From the NCBI RefSeq assembly GCF_002150805.1, contig NZ_MTBA01000001.1:455854-519853 (forward strand): DNA of 64,000 nucleotides, in the 5' to 3' direction. The position numbers were made by a program, and so were the translations under genes. This stretch comes from Oceanospirillum sanctuarii (GTDB lineage: Bacteria; Pseudomonadota; Gammaproteobacteria; Pseudomonadales; Halomonadaceae). Each line of letters begins with the position of its first letter. Within the stretch, counting starts at the first letter, position 1. The notes under the pieces were generated by a model. That model had not been told where the DNA came from. It saw nothing but the letters and a program-made list of their open reading frames with translations, and ran no database searches. Shown here piece after piece: positions 45,582-55,549 of the stretch.

Positions 45582-47546
45582 TTAGCTTTGCAGCTGAGGC
45601 AGGTCTTTATAAAGCTCCAGAGCCTCAGGATTTGCCAGTGCATCTGTGTTCTTCACCGGGCGATTGTGCACCACATTGCGCACTGCAAGCTCAACGATTT
45701 TGCCACTAATGGTGCGTGGGATATCGCTGACTTCAATCACCTTAGCCGGTACATGACGCGGAGTCGTGTTTGCACGGATGGTGTCTTTAATCTCTTTTTC
45801 GATCTCAGAAGTCAGTTCAAAGCCTTCCTTCATGCGCACAAAGAGCACAACGCGAACATCATCCTGCCAATCCTGACCGATACAGAGACTTTCCATCACC
45901 TGATCAACTTTCTCCACCTGACGGTAGATCTCGGCGGTACCAATACGTACGCCACCTGGATTCAGTACGGCATCCGATCGGCCATGGATAATCAGGCCGT
46001 CGTGAGCTGTGATTTCCGCATAGTCACCGTGAGCCCAGACATTATCGAAGGAGGCAAAGTAGGCATCATGGTACTTCTCGCCTTCAGGATCGTTCCAGAA
46101 GCCGATCGGCATGGATGGGAAAGGCTTAATACAAACCAGCTCGCCTTTGTCACCGTGAATCGCTTTACCGTTGTCATCAAAGATATCAACCGCCATTGCA
46201 AGGCCGCGACACTGCAGCTCGCCAGCGTAAACCGGGCGGGTAGGGCAGCCCAGTGCAAAGCAGGAGACGATATCTGTACCACCTGAGATGGATGACAGGC
46301 ACAGATCCTCTTTGATATCACGGTAAACATAATCAAAGCTTTCGTGGGCCAGTGGCGAGCCGGTGGAAAGCACAGCCTTCAGCTTCTCAAGGTTATGGGT
46401 CTCGCGAGGTTTAACACCCACCTTCTCAAGTGCGGCGATATATTTTGCCGAGGTTCCAAAGATACTTATGCCTTCCTCTTCTGCGATATTCCACAGTACA
46501 TTCGGACGAGGGTGGAATGGAGAGCCATCGTACAGCAGCACGGTGCAGCCTGTGGCAAGGCCAGACACCAGCCAGTTCCACATCATCCAGCCACAGGTGG
46601 TGTAGTAGAAAAGTACATCATCCCGTTTTACGTCAGTGTGCAGCAGATGTTCTTTCAGGTGCTGAATCAGGGTGCCGCCAACGGAGTGCACGATACACTT
46701 AGGCACGCCGGTCGTACCCGAGGAGTACATAATGTACAGCGGGTGATCGAAGTCTACCGGCTCAAAACTGATCTCATTGGCTGAGGCATCAACAAAATCT
46801 GACAACAGCGTTGCCTTGCTTTTAGCCGGTTCTGTCAGGGTGGACAGATCCGGGTTTTCATCAACAAAGGGCAGTACAACGACGTGTTCAATTTCAGGCA
46901 GGCGCTCCAGAATACCGGAAACTTTCTCCAGGGAGTCCAGCGTCTTCTTGGCGTAGAAGTAACCATCGGTGGTGAAGAGTACTTTAGGCTTGATCTGACC
47001 AAAGCGGTCATACACACCGTTAATGCCAAAGTCCGGCGAACAGGATGACCAGACAGCACCGATTGAGGTGGTTGCCAGCATCGCAATCAGGGTTTCAGCG
47101 CAGTTAGGAACAAAACCAGCAACACGATCACCTTTAACAACGCCCATCTTTTTAAGACCGGCAGCGTACTGGGCAACCTGAAGATAAAGCTCGTTGTAGG
47201 TCAGAGATTTACGTTGACCTTTTTCGCCACGGAAGACGATAGCGGTGCGGTCGTCACGGAATTTCAGTAGGTTTTCGGCAAAGTTCAGCTTGCTGTCGGG
47301 AAACCAGCGGGCACCAGGCATTTTTTCCGGATTTTCCAGAACCGTTTCGCTTTTCTTGTCGGCGATAACGCCGGCAAAATCCCAAAGCTCAGACCAGAAA
47401 TCCTCTGTCTTATCGATACTCCAGTTGTACAGGTCTGAGTAGTCGGTAAGGGTCAGTGACTGGGTAGCATTGACCTGTTGGATAAAGTGTTGCAGATTGC
47501 TGCTTTCGATACGTTGTGAACTGGGTTGCCATAGGGGCGCACTCAT
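45582..47546 (-). CDS. aacS: Acetoacetyl-CoA synthetase
   Basis: 654 aa ANL-superfamily ligase activating acetoacetate with ATP and CoA. The family-specific N-terminus contains DFWSELWDFAGV and MPGARWFPDSKLNFAENLL, with VWSSCSPDFG, the P-loop MYSSGTTGVPKCIVHS, TTCGWMMWNWLVSGL, and the C-terminal lysine region PRTISGKIVELAVRNVV. In leucine degradation, HMG-CoA lyase releases acetoacetate, which AacS returns to acetoacetyl-CoA. A LiuR-type box about 290 bp upstream, nearly identical to one in front of liuA, supports co-regulation with the liu operon. Confidence 0.95.
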   Translation of the reverse strand: MSAPLWQPSSQRIESSNLQHFIQQVNATQSLTLTDYSDLYNWSIDKTEDFWSELWDFAGVIADKKSETVLENPEKMPGARWFPDSKLNFAENLLKFRDDRTAIVFRGEKGQRKSLTYNELYLQVAQYAAGLKKMGVVKGDRVAGFVPNCAETLIAMLATTSIGAVWSSCSPDFGINGVYDRFGQIKPKVLFTTDGYFYAKKTLDSLEKVSGILERLPEIEHVVVLPFVDENPDLSTLTEPAKSKATLLSDFVDASANEISFEPVDFDHPLYIMYSSGTTGVPKCIVHSVGGTLIQHLKEHLLHTDVKRDDVLFYYTTCGWMMWNWLVSGLATGCTVLLYDGSPFHPRPNVLWNIAEEEGISIFGTSAKYIAALEKVGVKPRETHNLEKLKAVLSTGSPLAHESFDYVYRDIKEDLCLSSISGGTDIVSCFALGCPTRPVYAGELQCRGLAMAVDIFDDNGKAIHGDKGELVCIKPFPSMPIGFWNDPEGEKYHDAYFASFDNVWAHGDYAEITAHDGLIIHGRSDAVLNPGGVRIGTAEIYRQVEKVDQVMESLCIGQDWQDDVRVVLFVRMKEGFELTSEIEKEIKDTIRANTTPRHVPAKVIEVSDIPRTISGKIVELAVRNVVHNRPVKNTDALANPEALELYKDLPQLQS

Positions 47547-47904
47547 GGGTGTTTGCTCCTTCTTGCAGATCCTGTGACGTTTTCATCATCGCCCTGTCAA
47601 AGGGGAGTCGAAGACAGACCTGAATTGTTGTAGTTGTTCTTGGTTTTTATGCTTGTTTTCAGACGGAAAAACCGGCTCTTTTTACGGAAAGTCGCTGTAA
47701 CAATAAATGTTCAACATAATTAACGCAGTAGCAGCATTTTACCGCTACTTTGCTATTTATACAGTCCGCAAAGTGATGAGAAAAAACTGCACTGCCACGG
47801 TCAGTTCACCGTGAATTTTATTAACCGTAATGTACTTTAAGTTGACGTTAACGTAAAGGTCATTATGTTCTGCTTGGCGTAAGTTCATTGTGGAGTAATA
47901 GGGC
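47547..47904. other. Divergent aacS/glycerophosphodiesterase intergenic region
   Basis: 358 bp with no gene. The only recognisable element is the LiuR-like dyad at 47835-47858. The first 290 bp would be the aacS leader if transcription starts near that box. Confidence 0.5.
47835..47858 (-). promoter_or_regulatory. LiuR-like operator/promoter upstream of aacS
   Basis: Half-sites CTTTAAGTTGAC and GTTAACGTAAAG form a near-palindrome (10 of 12 positions). Read on the minus strand, TTTACG can serve as -35 with TACATT 17 nt later as -10, so the dyad fills the spacer as in MerR-family promoters. The core GTTGACGTTrACGTAAAG matches the box in front of liuA at all but one position. Confidence 0.65.
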
Positions 47905-48609
47905 ATGAAATTTTTTGCTCACCGAGGCGCACTGGCTGACGGGCCGGAGAATACCCTGATGGCTATTGATATGGCGCTTGCAGCAGGTGCTGAAGCTATT
48001 GAGATTGATGTGATCGAGCATAATGGCCGCTTGCTGGTGCACCATGATCTGAGCGTTGATCGAACCACCAATGGCACAGGTTTGCTGACAGATCTCTCGC
48101 TGACTGAGCTGCGTAGTCTTGATGCGGGGCTTGGTCAGAGAATCCCGTTCATAGAGGAAGTGCTGCTGTTGGTCGGTACCCGTGCCATCATTAATATCGA
48201 GTTAAAAGGCAAGGGGACAGCCGGGCCACTTGCTGTGCTTTTGCATCAGGAGCCTTACCAGTCTCTGAAGTCGAATATTCTGGTTTCCTCTTTCGATCAT
48301 GTGGAGCTGCTTCGCTTTCAGCAAAGTTGCCCTGACGTAGCGCTCGGGATGTTGCTCTATGGCGCTGTGCTATCGCTATCAGCTGTAATGGGGCCATTAA
48401 AACTTCGTTCCCTGCACCTGAGTGATGAGTTTATCGATCAGGGCCTGATTCGTGAGGCGCAGGCTCTTGGACTGGCAGTCTATATCTATACCGTGAACCA
48501 GCTTTCTCAGCTTAAAGCTCTGAATGAATTAGGTGTGGATGGTGTCTTTACTGATCATTCAAGTCTTTGGCAGGATTGGCAGGAGATAAACTGCTTGCCA
48601 GTTGCCTGA
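47905..48609 (+). CDS. Glycerophosphodiester phosphodiesterase, cytoplasmic UgpQ type
   Basis: 234 aa with no signal peptide. GDPD-family TIM barrel: FFAHRGALADGPENTL at the N-terminus, the metal-binding pair in AIEIDVIEHN, LVHHDLSVDRTTNGTG and a later INIELKG. The C-terminus ends in VDGVFTDHSSLW. It releases glycerol-3-phosphate from glycerophosphodiesters. It is followed by a short intergenic region with a terminator and an Arg-rich small ORF. Confidence 0.92.
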   Translation: MKFFAHRGALADGPENTLMAIDMALAAGAEAIEIDVIEHNGRLLVHHDLSVDRTTNGTGLLTDLSLTELRSLDAGLGQRIPFIEEVLLLVGTRAIINIELKGKGTAGPLAVLLHQEPYQSLKSNILVSSFDHVELLRFQQSCPDVALGMLLYGAVLSLSAVMGPLKLRSLHLSDEFIDQGLIREAQALGLAVYIYTVNQLSQLKALNELGVDGVFTDHSSLWQDWQEINCLPVA

Positions 48610-48649
48610 GTTTTCGTAATAGTAGAGGTTCAACTCTAAAGGATCGCAC

Positions 48650-48748
48650 ATGTTTTATTCTGTTCGCCGACCACTATCAGCCTTTTTTGCCTTCTGGCGC
48701 GCCTCTATGGTGTTTCGCCCGGCGGTTGTGCGTGTTCGACGACGTTGA
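48650..48748 (+). CDS. Possible 32-aa Arg-rich leader peptide
   Basis: ATG with AAGGA at a good distance (8 nt), then 32 codons to TGA. The product contains VRRP, WRAS, FRPAV and ends VRVRRR; eight Arg residues, several at the very end. The stop is 20 nt before the stem of a strong terminator, and an EamA permease starts about 70 nt after that: the arrangement of a leader-peptide attenuator. It could also be a chance ORF. Confidence 0.4.
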   Translation: MFYSVRRPLSAFFAFWRASMVFRPAVVRVRRR

Positions 48749-48768
48749 TCCTGTATTTCTTTCTGAAA

Positions 48769-48797
48769 AAGGTCGCTTCGTCAGCGGCCTTTTTTTT
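48769..48797 (+). terminator. Terminator upstream of the second EamA permease
   Basis: Stem AAGGTCGCT/AGCGGCCTT (one T-G wobble) with a 5-nt loop and then a T run. It ends the glycerophosphodiesterase transcript, or acts as an attenuator ahead of the permease. Confidence 0.85.
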
Positions 48798-48867
48798 CGG
48801 CCGTTGTTTTTACTGGTAAGTCAGATTCATTGAGAAGAACTCTGACGCTAATACAAGGAAATTGGTT

Positions 48868-49770
48868 ATGTCGATTCCGGTCGCTTATGCACTCGCGGTC
48901 ATTATCTGGTCTACGACCCCGTTAGCTATTGTCACCAGTGGGGATAGCCTGCCCCCTATGGCTGCCGCTGCATCCCGTATGGCACTGGCAGCCATTGTTG
49001 GCCTGCCGTTGCTGAAGATGATGGGGCTTGGCTTGCCGCTAACTCGACCGGCGTTTAAATCCTACCTGACTGCGGTTATCGGGATTTTTGGTGCCATGGG
49101 TGTGACCTATGTTGCGGCTCAGTGGATCCCATCAGGGCTTATCTCAGTACTCTTCGGTTTCACCACCATTATGACCGGTGTGCTGAGCCACTTTCTGGTG
49201 CCGGATAGCTCTATGTCCGGTAAGCAATGGCTGTCCTGTGGCCTGGGTATTCTCGGCTTGGGAATCGTGTTTAGCGATAATCTGGTTGTGACGGGGCAGG
49301 GTGTGATTGGTGTTTTGTTGGCGCTACTGGCGGTTTTTTTCTTCAGCAGCAGTAACGTGCTGATGAAGCGAAACGGTGCCGGTTTGCATCCGTTGCAGCA
49401 AACGGTCGGTGCGCTATGGTGTTCGCTGCCTTTTTACGCAGTTGCCTGGTTTGCTACGGGAACAGAGGTGGTTGTCTCCGAGATCAGCATGCTGAGTGTG
49501 CTATCAGTGGTTTATCTGGCGACACTGGGTTCGCTGGTTGGCTTTATGGCCTACTTCCATCTGATTGCCAATTTGCCACCTGCCTATGTTGCTCTGATCA
49601 CGCTGATAACGCCTGTTATTGCACTCTTTTTGGGGAGTCAGCTGCACAATGAGCCGGTGACGATGGAGATGTTGCTGGGGGCTGGTGTGATTCTGACGAG
49701 TCTCTTGTTATTCCTGAGCGATAACTTTATCCGCTTGTGGCAGGAAAAGAAGGCTTCTGCGCCAGTGTAA
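48868..49770 (+). CDS. EamA/DMT-family permease
   Basis: 300 aa from the ATG at 48868 (AAGGAA upstream). Ten hydrophobic segments in two EamA repeats, beginning PVAYALAVIIWSTTPLAIV and, in the second half, GVIGVLLALLAVFFFSSSNVLMK. The motif WSTTPLAIV near the N-terminus and ITLITPVIALFLGS near the end are typical of DMT exporters. The substrate is not determinable from sequence; an amino-acid or metabolite exporter is the default. Possible control by the Arg-rich leader and terminator upstream is noted separately. Confidence 0.88.
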   Translation: MSIPVAYALAVIIWSTTPLAIVTSGDSLPPMAAAASRMALAAIVGLPLLKMMGLGLPLTRPAFKSYLTAVIGIFGAMGVTYVAAQWIPSGLISVLFGFTTIMTGVLSHFLVPDSSMSGKQWLSCGLGILGLGIVFSDNLVVTGQGVIGVLLALLAVFFFSSSNVLMKRNGAGLHPLQQTVGALWCSLPFYAVAWFATGTEVVVSEISMLSVLSVVYLATLGSLVGFMAYFHLIANLPPAYVALITLITPVIALFLGSQLHNEPVTMEMLLGAGVILTSLLLFLSDNFIRLWQEKKASAPV

Positions 49771-49809
49771 GAGGCGGATGAAAAAGCCGGTGAGGCTGAC
49801 GGAATGGAG

Positions 49810-49832
49810 CCTCAGGCCGAAAAAGCCTGAGG
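49810..49832. terminator. Weak hairpin between the permease and GGDEF-EAL genes
   Basis: Stem CCTCAGGC/GCCTGAGG with a 7-nt A-rich loop, between convergent genes. It has no T tract, so termination is uncertain. Confidence 0.4.
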
Positions 49833-49838
49833 TAAAGA

Positions 49839-52223
49839 TTAGGCTGGGGAGGACTCGGTGCTCAGATAACGCTCCGAGAACTCTTCCAGTGGCAGGGGTC
49901 GGCTGAAGAAGAAGCCCTGGAATTCATCAACACCAAGTTCGTTCAGCATGCGAATCTGAACTTCGTTCTCAACACCTTCAGCATTTACCCAAAGACCCAG
50001 GCCATGACCCAGTTCGATAACCGTGCGGATAATGGCTCTGTCCTGGGGATCTTCATGCATATCCATCACGAAGCTGCGGTCGATCTTAAGTTTGTCCACC
50101 GGCAGCTCTTTCAGGTAGCTCAGCGATGAATAACCAGTACCAAAGTCATCCAGTGCCACTTTCACGCCGTATTGGCGCAGAAGATTCAGCGTATTACGAA
50201 CATTCTCAAGGCTGGTGATCATGTTCTCCTCGGTGATCTCAATACAAAGCGTATTGGGTGGGATACCGGTTTGCTTGATCACTTTGTGCACGTATTGAGC
50301 AAAATCACGCTGATTCAGTCGGTGTGCAGAGATATTCACTGACAGGGAAGGTAGTGCTTTACCCTGATATTGCCAGCTACGCAGTTGCTGAGCGGCTTGT
50401 AGCAGAACCCAGTCGTCGACTTTACTGATCAGGCCGGTTTTTTCAGCTACCGGGATAAACTCGAAAGGTGGAACCAGGCCGCGTTCAGGATGCTGCCAGC
50501 GGACCAGAACCTCGGCGCCAATCAGCTCTTTGGTGTCAGACTTGAGCAGAGGCTGGTAGTAGAGACGGAGTTCATCACGAATCAGGGCTTCAGACAGTTC
50601 TTTCTCAACCTGTTGCTCTTTCAGAACCGCAAGCTGCATCTCAATGGCGAAGAACGTATAGCGATCTCGGCCAGCAGATTTGGAGCGATACAGAGCCAGA
50701 TCTGCATAGCGGAACAGCTGCTGCTGAACATCGCCCTCCTGAATAACGTCTTTTGCTTCCGGATAAAGGGCGATACCGGCACTCACGGTGCAGCGAATCT
50801 CACTGTTACCGAACTCTACCGGCTCAGAAAGCATAGCAATCAGCTCACGCAACTGGCTGCCGATCAGTTCACGATCTCCCACGTTGCTCAGCACGATAGC
50901 AAACTCATCACCACCCAAACGGAAGATCTGGGCACGATGACCGAAATATTCCTGTAAACGGTGAGCTGTCTTAATTAGCAGCATGTCACCGGTGACGTGC
51001 CCCTGAGTGTCATTGATATCTTTGAAGTTATCGAGGTCCAGTACGATCAGCGCGAGAGAAGAGAGGTCGCCGGCATCTACATCGGCAACCAGATTACCCA
51101 GCTCATTGTGGAAGCTGACGCGGTTAGGCAGGGTAGTCAGGTTATCGTAGTGAGCCAGATGCTGAATGCGTTCCTGGGCCCGTTTCTGATCCGTGATATC
51201 CATCACCGAGCCTTCAATATGCTCCGGCATGCTGTCGCTTGCTGGAACCAGTCGGTTACTTACGGTAGCCCAGCGTTTAATCCCGGCACGGGTATAGATC
51301 TCAACCTCATTCAGGGTGAAGAAGCCATCTTTACGCAGACGCTTCATCGCCTTCAGCCACTCGTGGGGGCGTACATAAACCTGTTTGCCAATATGGTGGA
51401 TTGAATCCAGGCACTCTTCCGGTGAGGAATAACCCAGAATACGGGCAAGGGCAGGGTTTACGTTGAGGTAGCGGCCATCCAGAGTGCTCTGGTGCAGGCC
51501 TGTCATCGAGTTTTCAAAGATACTGCGGAATTTATCTTCGGCGGTGATCAGTGCTGATTCTGCAGCTTTATGGGCGCTGATATCATAGACCGTACCGACA
51601 ACAGATTCCGTAATACCCTGTGGGTTTTTCAGTGCACGGCCATTAAGGCGAATCCAGACCAGAGAGCCATCAACCCGCTTCATCTGAAGCTCCATGCCGC
51701 GCACTTCACCATATTGGTCCAGCTGACGCAGGAACTCAGTGCGGTCAGATTCGGCGTAGTAGAGATCGAAGGCAAGGTGTTCGATAGCGCCTATCATGTG
51801 GCTGACACTGGTGTAGCCGAAAGTGTCAGCCAATGCCTGATTGGCATAAACCAGTTTACCGTTTCGATTGGTTTTGTAGACGCCGTCTACTGAGTTTTCG
51901 AGGATGGCACGATATTGCTCGCGGTCAGTCTGGTTGAAAGCCTGCAGCAGAAAGCTATCGCTTTCAGAGGCGATCACCTGCCAGCGGTAGCTCTCAGCGT
52001 TTTTATAACGAACATCGTCATAAACACCAATCAGTTCGCTACCGGAATTCAGGATTTTTTTCAGAAGTTCTTCGGGCAGCAGAGCGCTGCAGTCCGGCAG
52101 ACCCAGTTTACGTGTCAGCTCCTGTGCCGCCTGATTTGAGGTCAGGCATTCCCCGCTTATTGAGATCAGCGCAACGGGGGTTGGCAGATCAGACAAATTG
52201 TTAATCAGGGATTGGGAATCCAT
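49839..52223 (-). CDS. PAS-PAS-GGDEF-EAL c-di-GMP turnover protein
   Basis: 794 aa without obvious membrane helices. An N-terminal PAS-like region is followed by two PAS/PAC repeats (RAILENSVDGVYKTNRNGKLV and FRSIFENSMTGLHQSTLDGR, each followed by a PAC segment), then GGDEF with an intact RLGGDEFAIVL, then EAL. The EAL motif reads EVLVRW where EAL is usual; the downstream catalytic segments DDFGTGYSSLSYLKELPVDKLKIDRSF and ENMITSL are present. Either a bifunctional enzyme or mainly a cyclase regulated by PAS ligands (oxygen, redox or haem/FAD are possible). It is convergent with the permease. Confidence 0.93.
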   Translation of the reverse strand: MDSQSLINNLSDLPTPVALISISGECLTSNQAAQELTRKLGLPDCSALLPEELLKKILNSGSELIGVYDDVRYKNAESYRWQVIASESDSFLLQAFNQTDREQYRAILENSVDGVYKTNRNGKLVYANQALADTFGYTSVSHMIGAIEHLAFDLYYAESDRTEFLRQLDQYGEVRGMELQMKRVDGSLVWIRLNGRALKNPQGITESVVGTVYDISAHKAAESALITAEDKFRSIFENSMTGLHQSTLDGRYLNVNPALARILGYSSPEECLDSIHHIGKQVYVRPHEWLKAMKRLRKDGFFTLNEVEIYTRAGIKRWATVSNRLVPASDSMPEHIEGSVMDITDQKRAQERIQHLAHYDNLTTLPNRVSFHNELGNLVADVDAGDLSSLALIVLDLDNFKDINDTQGHVTGDMLLIKTAHRLQEYFGHRAQIFRLGGDEFAIVLSNVGDRELIGSQLRELIAMLSEPVEFGNSEIRCTVSAGIALYPEAKDVIQEGDVQQQLFRYADLALYRSKSAGRDRYTFFAIEMQLAVLKEQQVEKELSEALIRDELRLYYQPLLKSDTKELIGAEVLVRWQHPERGLVPPFEFIPVAEKTGLISKVDDWVLLQAAQQLRSWQYQGKALPSLSVNISAHRLNQRDFAQYVHKVIKQTGIPPNTLCIEITEENMITSLENVRNTLNLLRQYGVKVALDDFGTGYSSLSYLKELPVDKLKIDRSFVMDMHEDPQDRAIIRTVIELGHGLGLWVNAEGVENEVQIRMLNELGVDEFQGFFFSRPLPLEEFSERYLSTESSPA

Positions 52224-52404
52224 AACGTACCGAGGTTACCTAGCTTCTGTGCCTGTATTAGAGGCTTATATTATTATCGTAAGCACGCAGTGTATCATTT
52301 TAAAACGCATGTGTAACTTTGGGTAATTAACTGTTTTGTAACAGTAAACGCTGTATCAGGGGGTTGGCTTATACGGTCATTTGATCAATTTGGCCTCTCG
52401 AAAA

Positions 52405-52433
52405 ACAAAAAAAGGGAGGCGGTTAGCCTCCCT
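52405..52433 (-). terminator. Second terminator of the liu operon
   Basis: Minus-strand stem AGGGAGGC/GCCTCCCT with a 5-nt loop and then TTTTTTTG, about 150 nt after the liuE stop. Confidence 0.8.
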
Positions 52434-52524
52434 AAATATAGATACTTCAGGGCACAGAGGAGAAGTAACTATCTTGATGAAACGGTTTTCGGCGCACTTG
52501 CTGTGTAAGCGACGGAGAGCATTC

Positions 52525-52577
52525 CGAAAACAAACCTGCAGCGCCAATGGCTATTTATTCGACATTGGTGCTACAGG
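52525..52577 (-). terminator. First terminator of the liu operon
   Basis: Minus-strand hairpin with 15-bp arms CCTGTAGCACCAATG and CATTGGCGCTGCAGG (two G-T wobbles), a 13-nt loop and the tail TTTGTTTT. It starts 7 nt after the liuE stop, so the operon ends with two terminators in tandem. The rest of the 361-bp gap to the GGDEF-EAL gene shows nothing else. Confidence 0.65.
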
Positions 52578-52584
52578 TTGATCG

Positions 52585-53490
52585 TCAGGATGACATCGCT
52601 AAACCCACCCGAGAACGATTCGTGCTGCCGATAGCTTCGGTAATAAAGTTACCGGTTGCCACCAGCTTGTTCAGGTCGATACCGGTTTCGATACCCAGTC
52701 CCTGAAGCATGTAAACCACATCTTCGGTCGCCACGTTACCGGAAGCACCTTTGGCATAAGGGCAACCACCAAGACCACCCACAGAGCTGTCGACCACGGC
52801 AACACCTTCTTCCAGTACAGCGTAGATATTTGCCAGTGCCTGACCGTAGGTATCGTGGAAGTGAGCGGCCAGTTTCTCAACCGGAACCACTTTAGCCACT
52901 TCACGAATCATCGCTTTGGCTTTCAGAGGTGTGCCGACACCAATCGTGTCGCCGAGGGAAATCTCGTAGCAGCCCATCTCATAAAGGGTTTTAGCTACTT
53001 CTGCGACCTTCTCAGGTGCGATATCGCCTTCGTAAGGGCAGCCCAGTACGCAGGAGACATAACCCCGTACTTTCAGGTTGTTAGCCTTCGCCAGTTCCAT
53101 CACAGGGGCAAAACGCTCAAGGCTTTCAGCGATTGAGCAGTTGATGTTCTTCTGGGAGAAGGCTTCGGAGGCCGCACCAAACACGGCGACCTCATCAACA
53201 CCTGCAGCAATGGCGGATTCCAGACCTTTCAGGTTGGGTGTAAGGGCAGCGTAGGTAACGCCACTCTTACGGTTCAGGCCGGTAATCACCTCGGTGGCAT
53301 CACCCATCTGAGGCACCCACTTAGGGGAGACAAAACTTGCGGACTCGATATAAGCCACACCGGCATCCGCCAGTTTGTCGATCAGCTGCAGTTTAACGTC
53401 AGTACTGATCACACCTTTTTCATTCTGCAGGCCATCGCGAGGGCCAACCTCAACTATGCGTACCGATTTTGGGAGTTGCTGTTCAGCCAT
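52585..53490 (-). CDS. liuE: Hydroxymethylglutaryl-CoA lyase
   Basis: 301 aa, full length. HMGL fold: [16 protein letters not shown] at the N-terminus with metal ligand Asp, the signature [20 protein letters not shown] with the catalytic Cys, and [14 protein letters not shown] with metal His residues. It splits HMG-CoA into acetyl-CoA and acetoacetate, the last step of leucine degradation. It is last in liuABCDE, 2 nt after liuD. Confidence 0.95.
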   Translation of the reverse strand: MAEQQLPKSVRIVEVGPRDGLQNEKGVISTDVKLQLIDKLADAGVAYIESASFVSPKWVPQMGDATEVITGLNRKSGVTYAALTPNLKGLESAIAAGVDEVAVFGAASEAFSQKNINCSIAESLERFAPVMELAKANNLKVRGYVSCVLGCPYEGDIAPEKVAEVAKTLYEMGCYEISLGDTIGVGTPLKAKAMIREVAKVVPVEKLAAHFHDTYGQALANIYAVLEEGVAVVDSSVGGLGGCPYAKGASGNVATEDVVYMLQGLGIETGIDLNKLVATGNFITEAIGSTNRSRVGLAMSS

Positions 53491-53492
53491 GA

Positions 53493-55511
53493 TCAGGCCT
53501 CCTCAGCTTCAAAGGCGAGCAGATCAGCACCACCTTCCACCAGATCACCTGGTTGGAAGAAGATCTCAGTCACAGTACCGTCGGCAGAAGCCGTAATGGT
53601 GTGTTCCATCTTCATCGCTTCCATAATCACCATGGCGGTGCCTTTAGTGACTTTCTGGCCTGGCTCAACCAGAACCGCAACGATGCTGCCGTTCATAGGA
53701 GCAGTTAAGCTGCCACCTTCTTCTTCAAAGTCGTGGTTATCCAGATCCGGGCGTTGCCACTGGAACTCAAAAGCCCCCTGATCGGTGAATACAGTGACAT
53801 GACCGTTCAGCTCAGCAACAAAGGCGTTACGGCTGTGGCCGTTGAGGCTTGCCTGCAGGCGATCATCGTTCAGCGTACCGTCAGCGATCATGATGTGGCC
53901 GTCCAGCGTCAGACGGAAACCACGATCCAGCCAGTTAACGGTGACTTCATGTTCGATAGGCTCGTCGCCAGAGCTTTCCTGTGTGAAACGCACCACATGG
54001 GTTGGCTCTTCGTTCAGACGCCAGCCGGAGAACTGGTGCCAGGGTGAAGTTTCATCGTGGCTGCGTACTGCCTGTGCCTGACGATCCTGTTTCTGCTTCA
54101 GCAGGGTGTACAGGGTTGCCATCGCCAGCGGGTTAGCGCTCTGGCTGCCACCATGTGCTTCAAACAGATCTGCTTCATGTTTTTCGATAAAGCCGGTATC
54201 CAGCTCCGCATCACGGAACGCTTTGTTATCGATCAGGCGCTTCAGGAAGTGGGTATTGGTTTTCATACCGGCGATACGGTATTCCGTCAGCGCCTGACTC
54301 ATGCGCTGCATGGCGCGGTCACGGTTCTCATCCCAAACGATCAGTTTGGCAATCATAGGATCGTAATAGATGCTGACTTCATCGCCTTCACGCACACCGG
54401 TATCAACGCGAACGTAACGGTTCTCTTCTGGCGTGCGCAGGTATTCCAGTTTGCCGGTGGCAGGCAGGAAGTCGTTATCCGGGTCTTCCGCGTAGATACG
54501 CACTTCTACCGCGTGGCCATTGATCTGTACTTCGTCCTGAGTGATCGGCAGAGGCTGACCAGAGGCGACTGCCAGCTGCCATTCCACCAGATCCTGACCG
54601 GTAATCAGCTCGGTTACCGGGTGTTCAACCTGCAGACGTGTGTTCATCTCCATAAAGTAGAAAGAACCGTCTTCATCCAGCAGGAATTCCACGGTACCTG
54701 CGCCAACATAGCCGATTGCTTCAGCAGCACGAACGGCGGCTTCACCCATGGCTTTACGCAGCACATCGGACATACCCGGAGCTGGCGCTTCCTCAACCAC
54801 TTTCTGGTGACGACGCTGTACCGAGCAATCACGCTCTGCCAGATAAACACTGTTGCCGTGCTGGTCACAGAACACCTGAATCTCAACGTGACGTGGCTTG
54901 GTGAGGTATTTCTCAACCAGCATGGTGTCATCGGCAAAGCCGTTCATCGCTTCACGCTTAGCGGCATCCAGAGCGCTGGTAAACTCGTCTGCTGACCAGA
55001 CCACACGCATACCCTTACCACCGCCACCAGCGGTTGCTTTCAGCAGTACCGGATAACCCATCTCGTCAGAGTGCTTTTTCAGCAGGGCAGGGTCCTGATC
55101 TTCGCCATGGTAGCCGGGAACCAGAGGCACCTTGGCTTCTTCCATAATGCGCTTAGCCGCACTTTTGGAGCCCATCGCTTCGATAGCGGATGCTGGTGGG
55201 CCGATAAAGACCACACCTGCTTCCTGACACTTCTGCACAAAAGGGGCGTTCTCGGACAGGAAGCCGTAACCCGGGTGAATCGCCTGAGCGCCGGTTTCCT
55301 GAGCCACCTGCAGAATGGTGTCCATTTTCAGGTAGCTGTCTTTACTGGCCGCAGGGCCTACGCAGACCGCTTCATCGGCCATCGCCACATGCATCGCATT
55401 GGCATCAGCTTCGGAATAGACCGCCACACAACGAATACCCAGCTTGTGCGCGGTACGGATTACGCGGCAGGCGATCTCGCCACGGTTTGCAATCAGAATT
55501 TTATTAAACAT
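53493..55511 (-). CDS. liuD: Methylcrotonyl-CoA carboxylase alpha (biotin) subunit
   Basis: 672 aa from the ATG at 55511, which follows GGGAGAG; an upstream in-frame start at 55529 is less likely. Biotin carboxylase domain (about residues 1-450: [46 protein letters not shown]), linker, and a C-terminal biotinyl domain with EAMKMEHTI carrying the biotinylated Lys. With LiuB it carboxylates 3-methylcrotonyl-CoA. It is 38 nt downstream of liuC. Confidence 0.95.
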   Translation of the reverse strand: MFNKILIANRGEIACRVIRTAHKLGIRCVAVYSEADANAMHVAMADEAVCVGPAASKDSYLKMDTILQVAQETGAQAIHPGYGFLSENAPFVQKCQEAGVVFIGPPASAIEAMGSKSAAKRIMEEAKVPLVPGYHGEDQDPALLKKHSDEMGYPVLLKATAGGGGKGMRVVWSADEFTSALDAAKREAMNGFADDTMLVEKYLTKPRHVEIQVFCDQHGNSVYLAERDCSVQRRHQKVVEEAPAPGMSDVLRKAMGEAAVRAAEAIGYVGAGTVEFLLDEDGSFYFMEMNTRLQVEHPVTELITGQDLVEWQLAVASGQPLPITQDEVQINGHAVEVRIYAEDPDNDFLPATGKLEYLRTPEENRYVRVDTGVREGDEVSIYYDPMIAKLIVWDENRDRAMQRMSQALTEYRIAGMKTNTHFLKRLIDNKAFRDAELDTGFIEKHEADLFEAHGGSQSANPLAMATLYTLLKQKQDRQAQAVRSHDETSPWHQFSGWRLNEEPTHVVRFTQESSGDEPIEHEVTVNWLDRGFRLTLDGHIMIADGTLNDDRLQASLNGHSRNAFVAELNGHVTVFTDQGAFEFQWQRPDLDNHDFEEEGGSLTAPMNGSIVAVLVEPGQKVTKGTAMVIMEAMKMEHTITASADGTVTEIFFQPGDLVEGGADLLAFEAEEA

Positions 55512-55549
55512 CGTTAATCTCTCCCACATTCACAGGATCAGCGCAGTTC

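Noticed and set aside
48567-48833. 88-codon frame overlapping the glycerophosphodiesterase end and the leader region
   Set aside because: It runs through the terminator in a different frame from the better supported 32-codon ORF.
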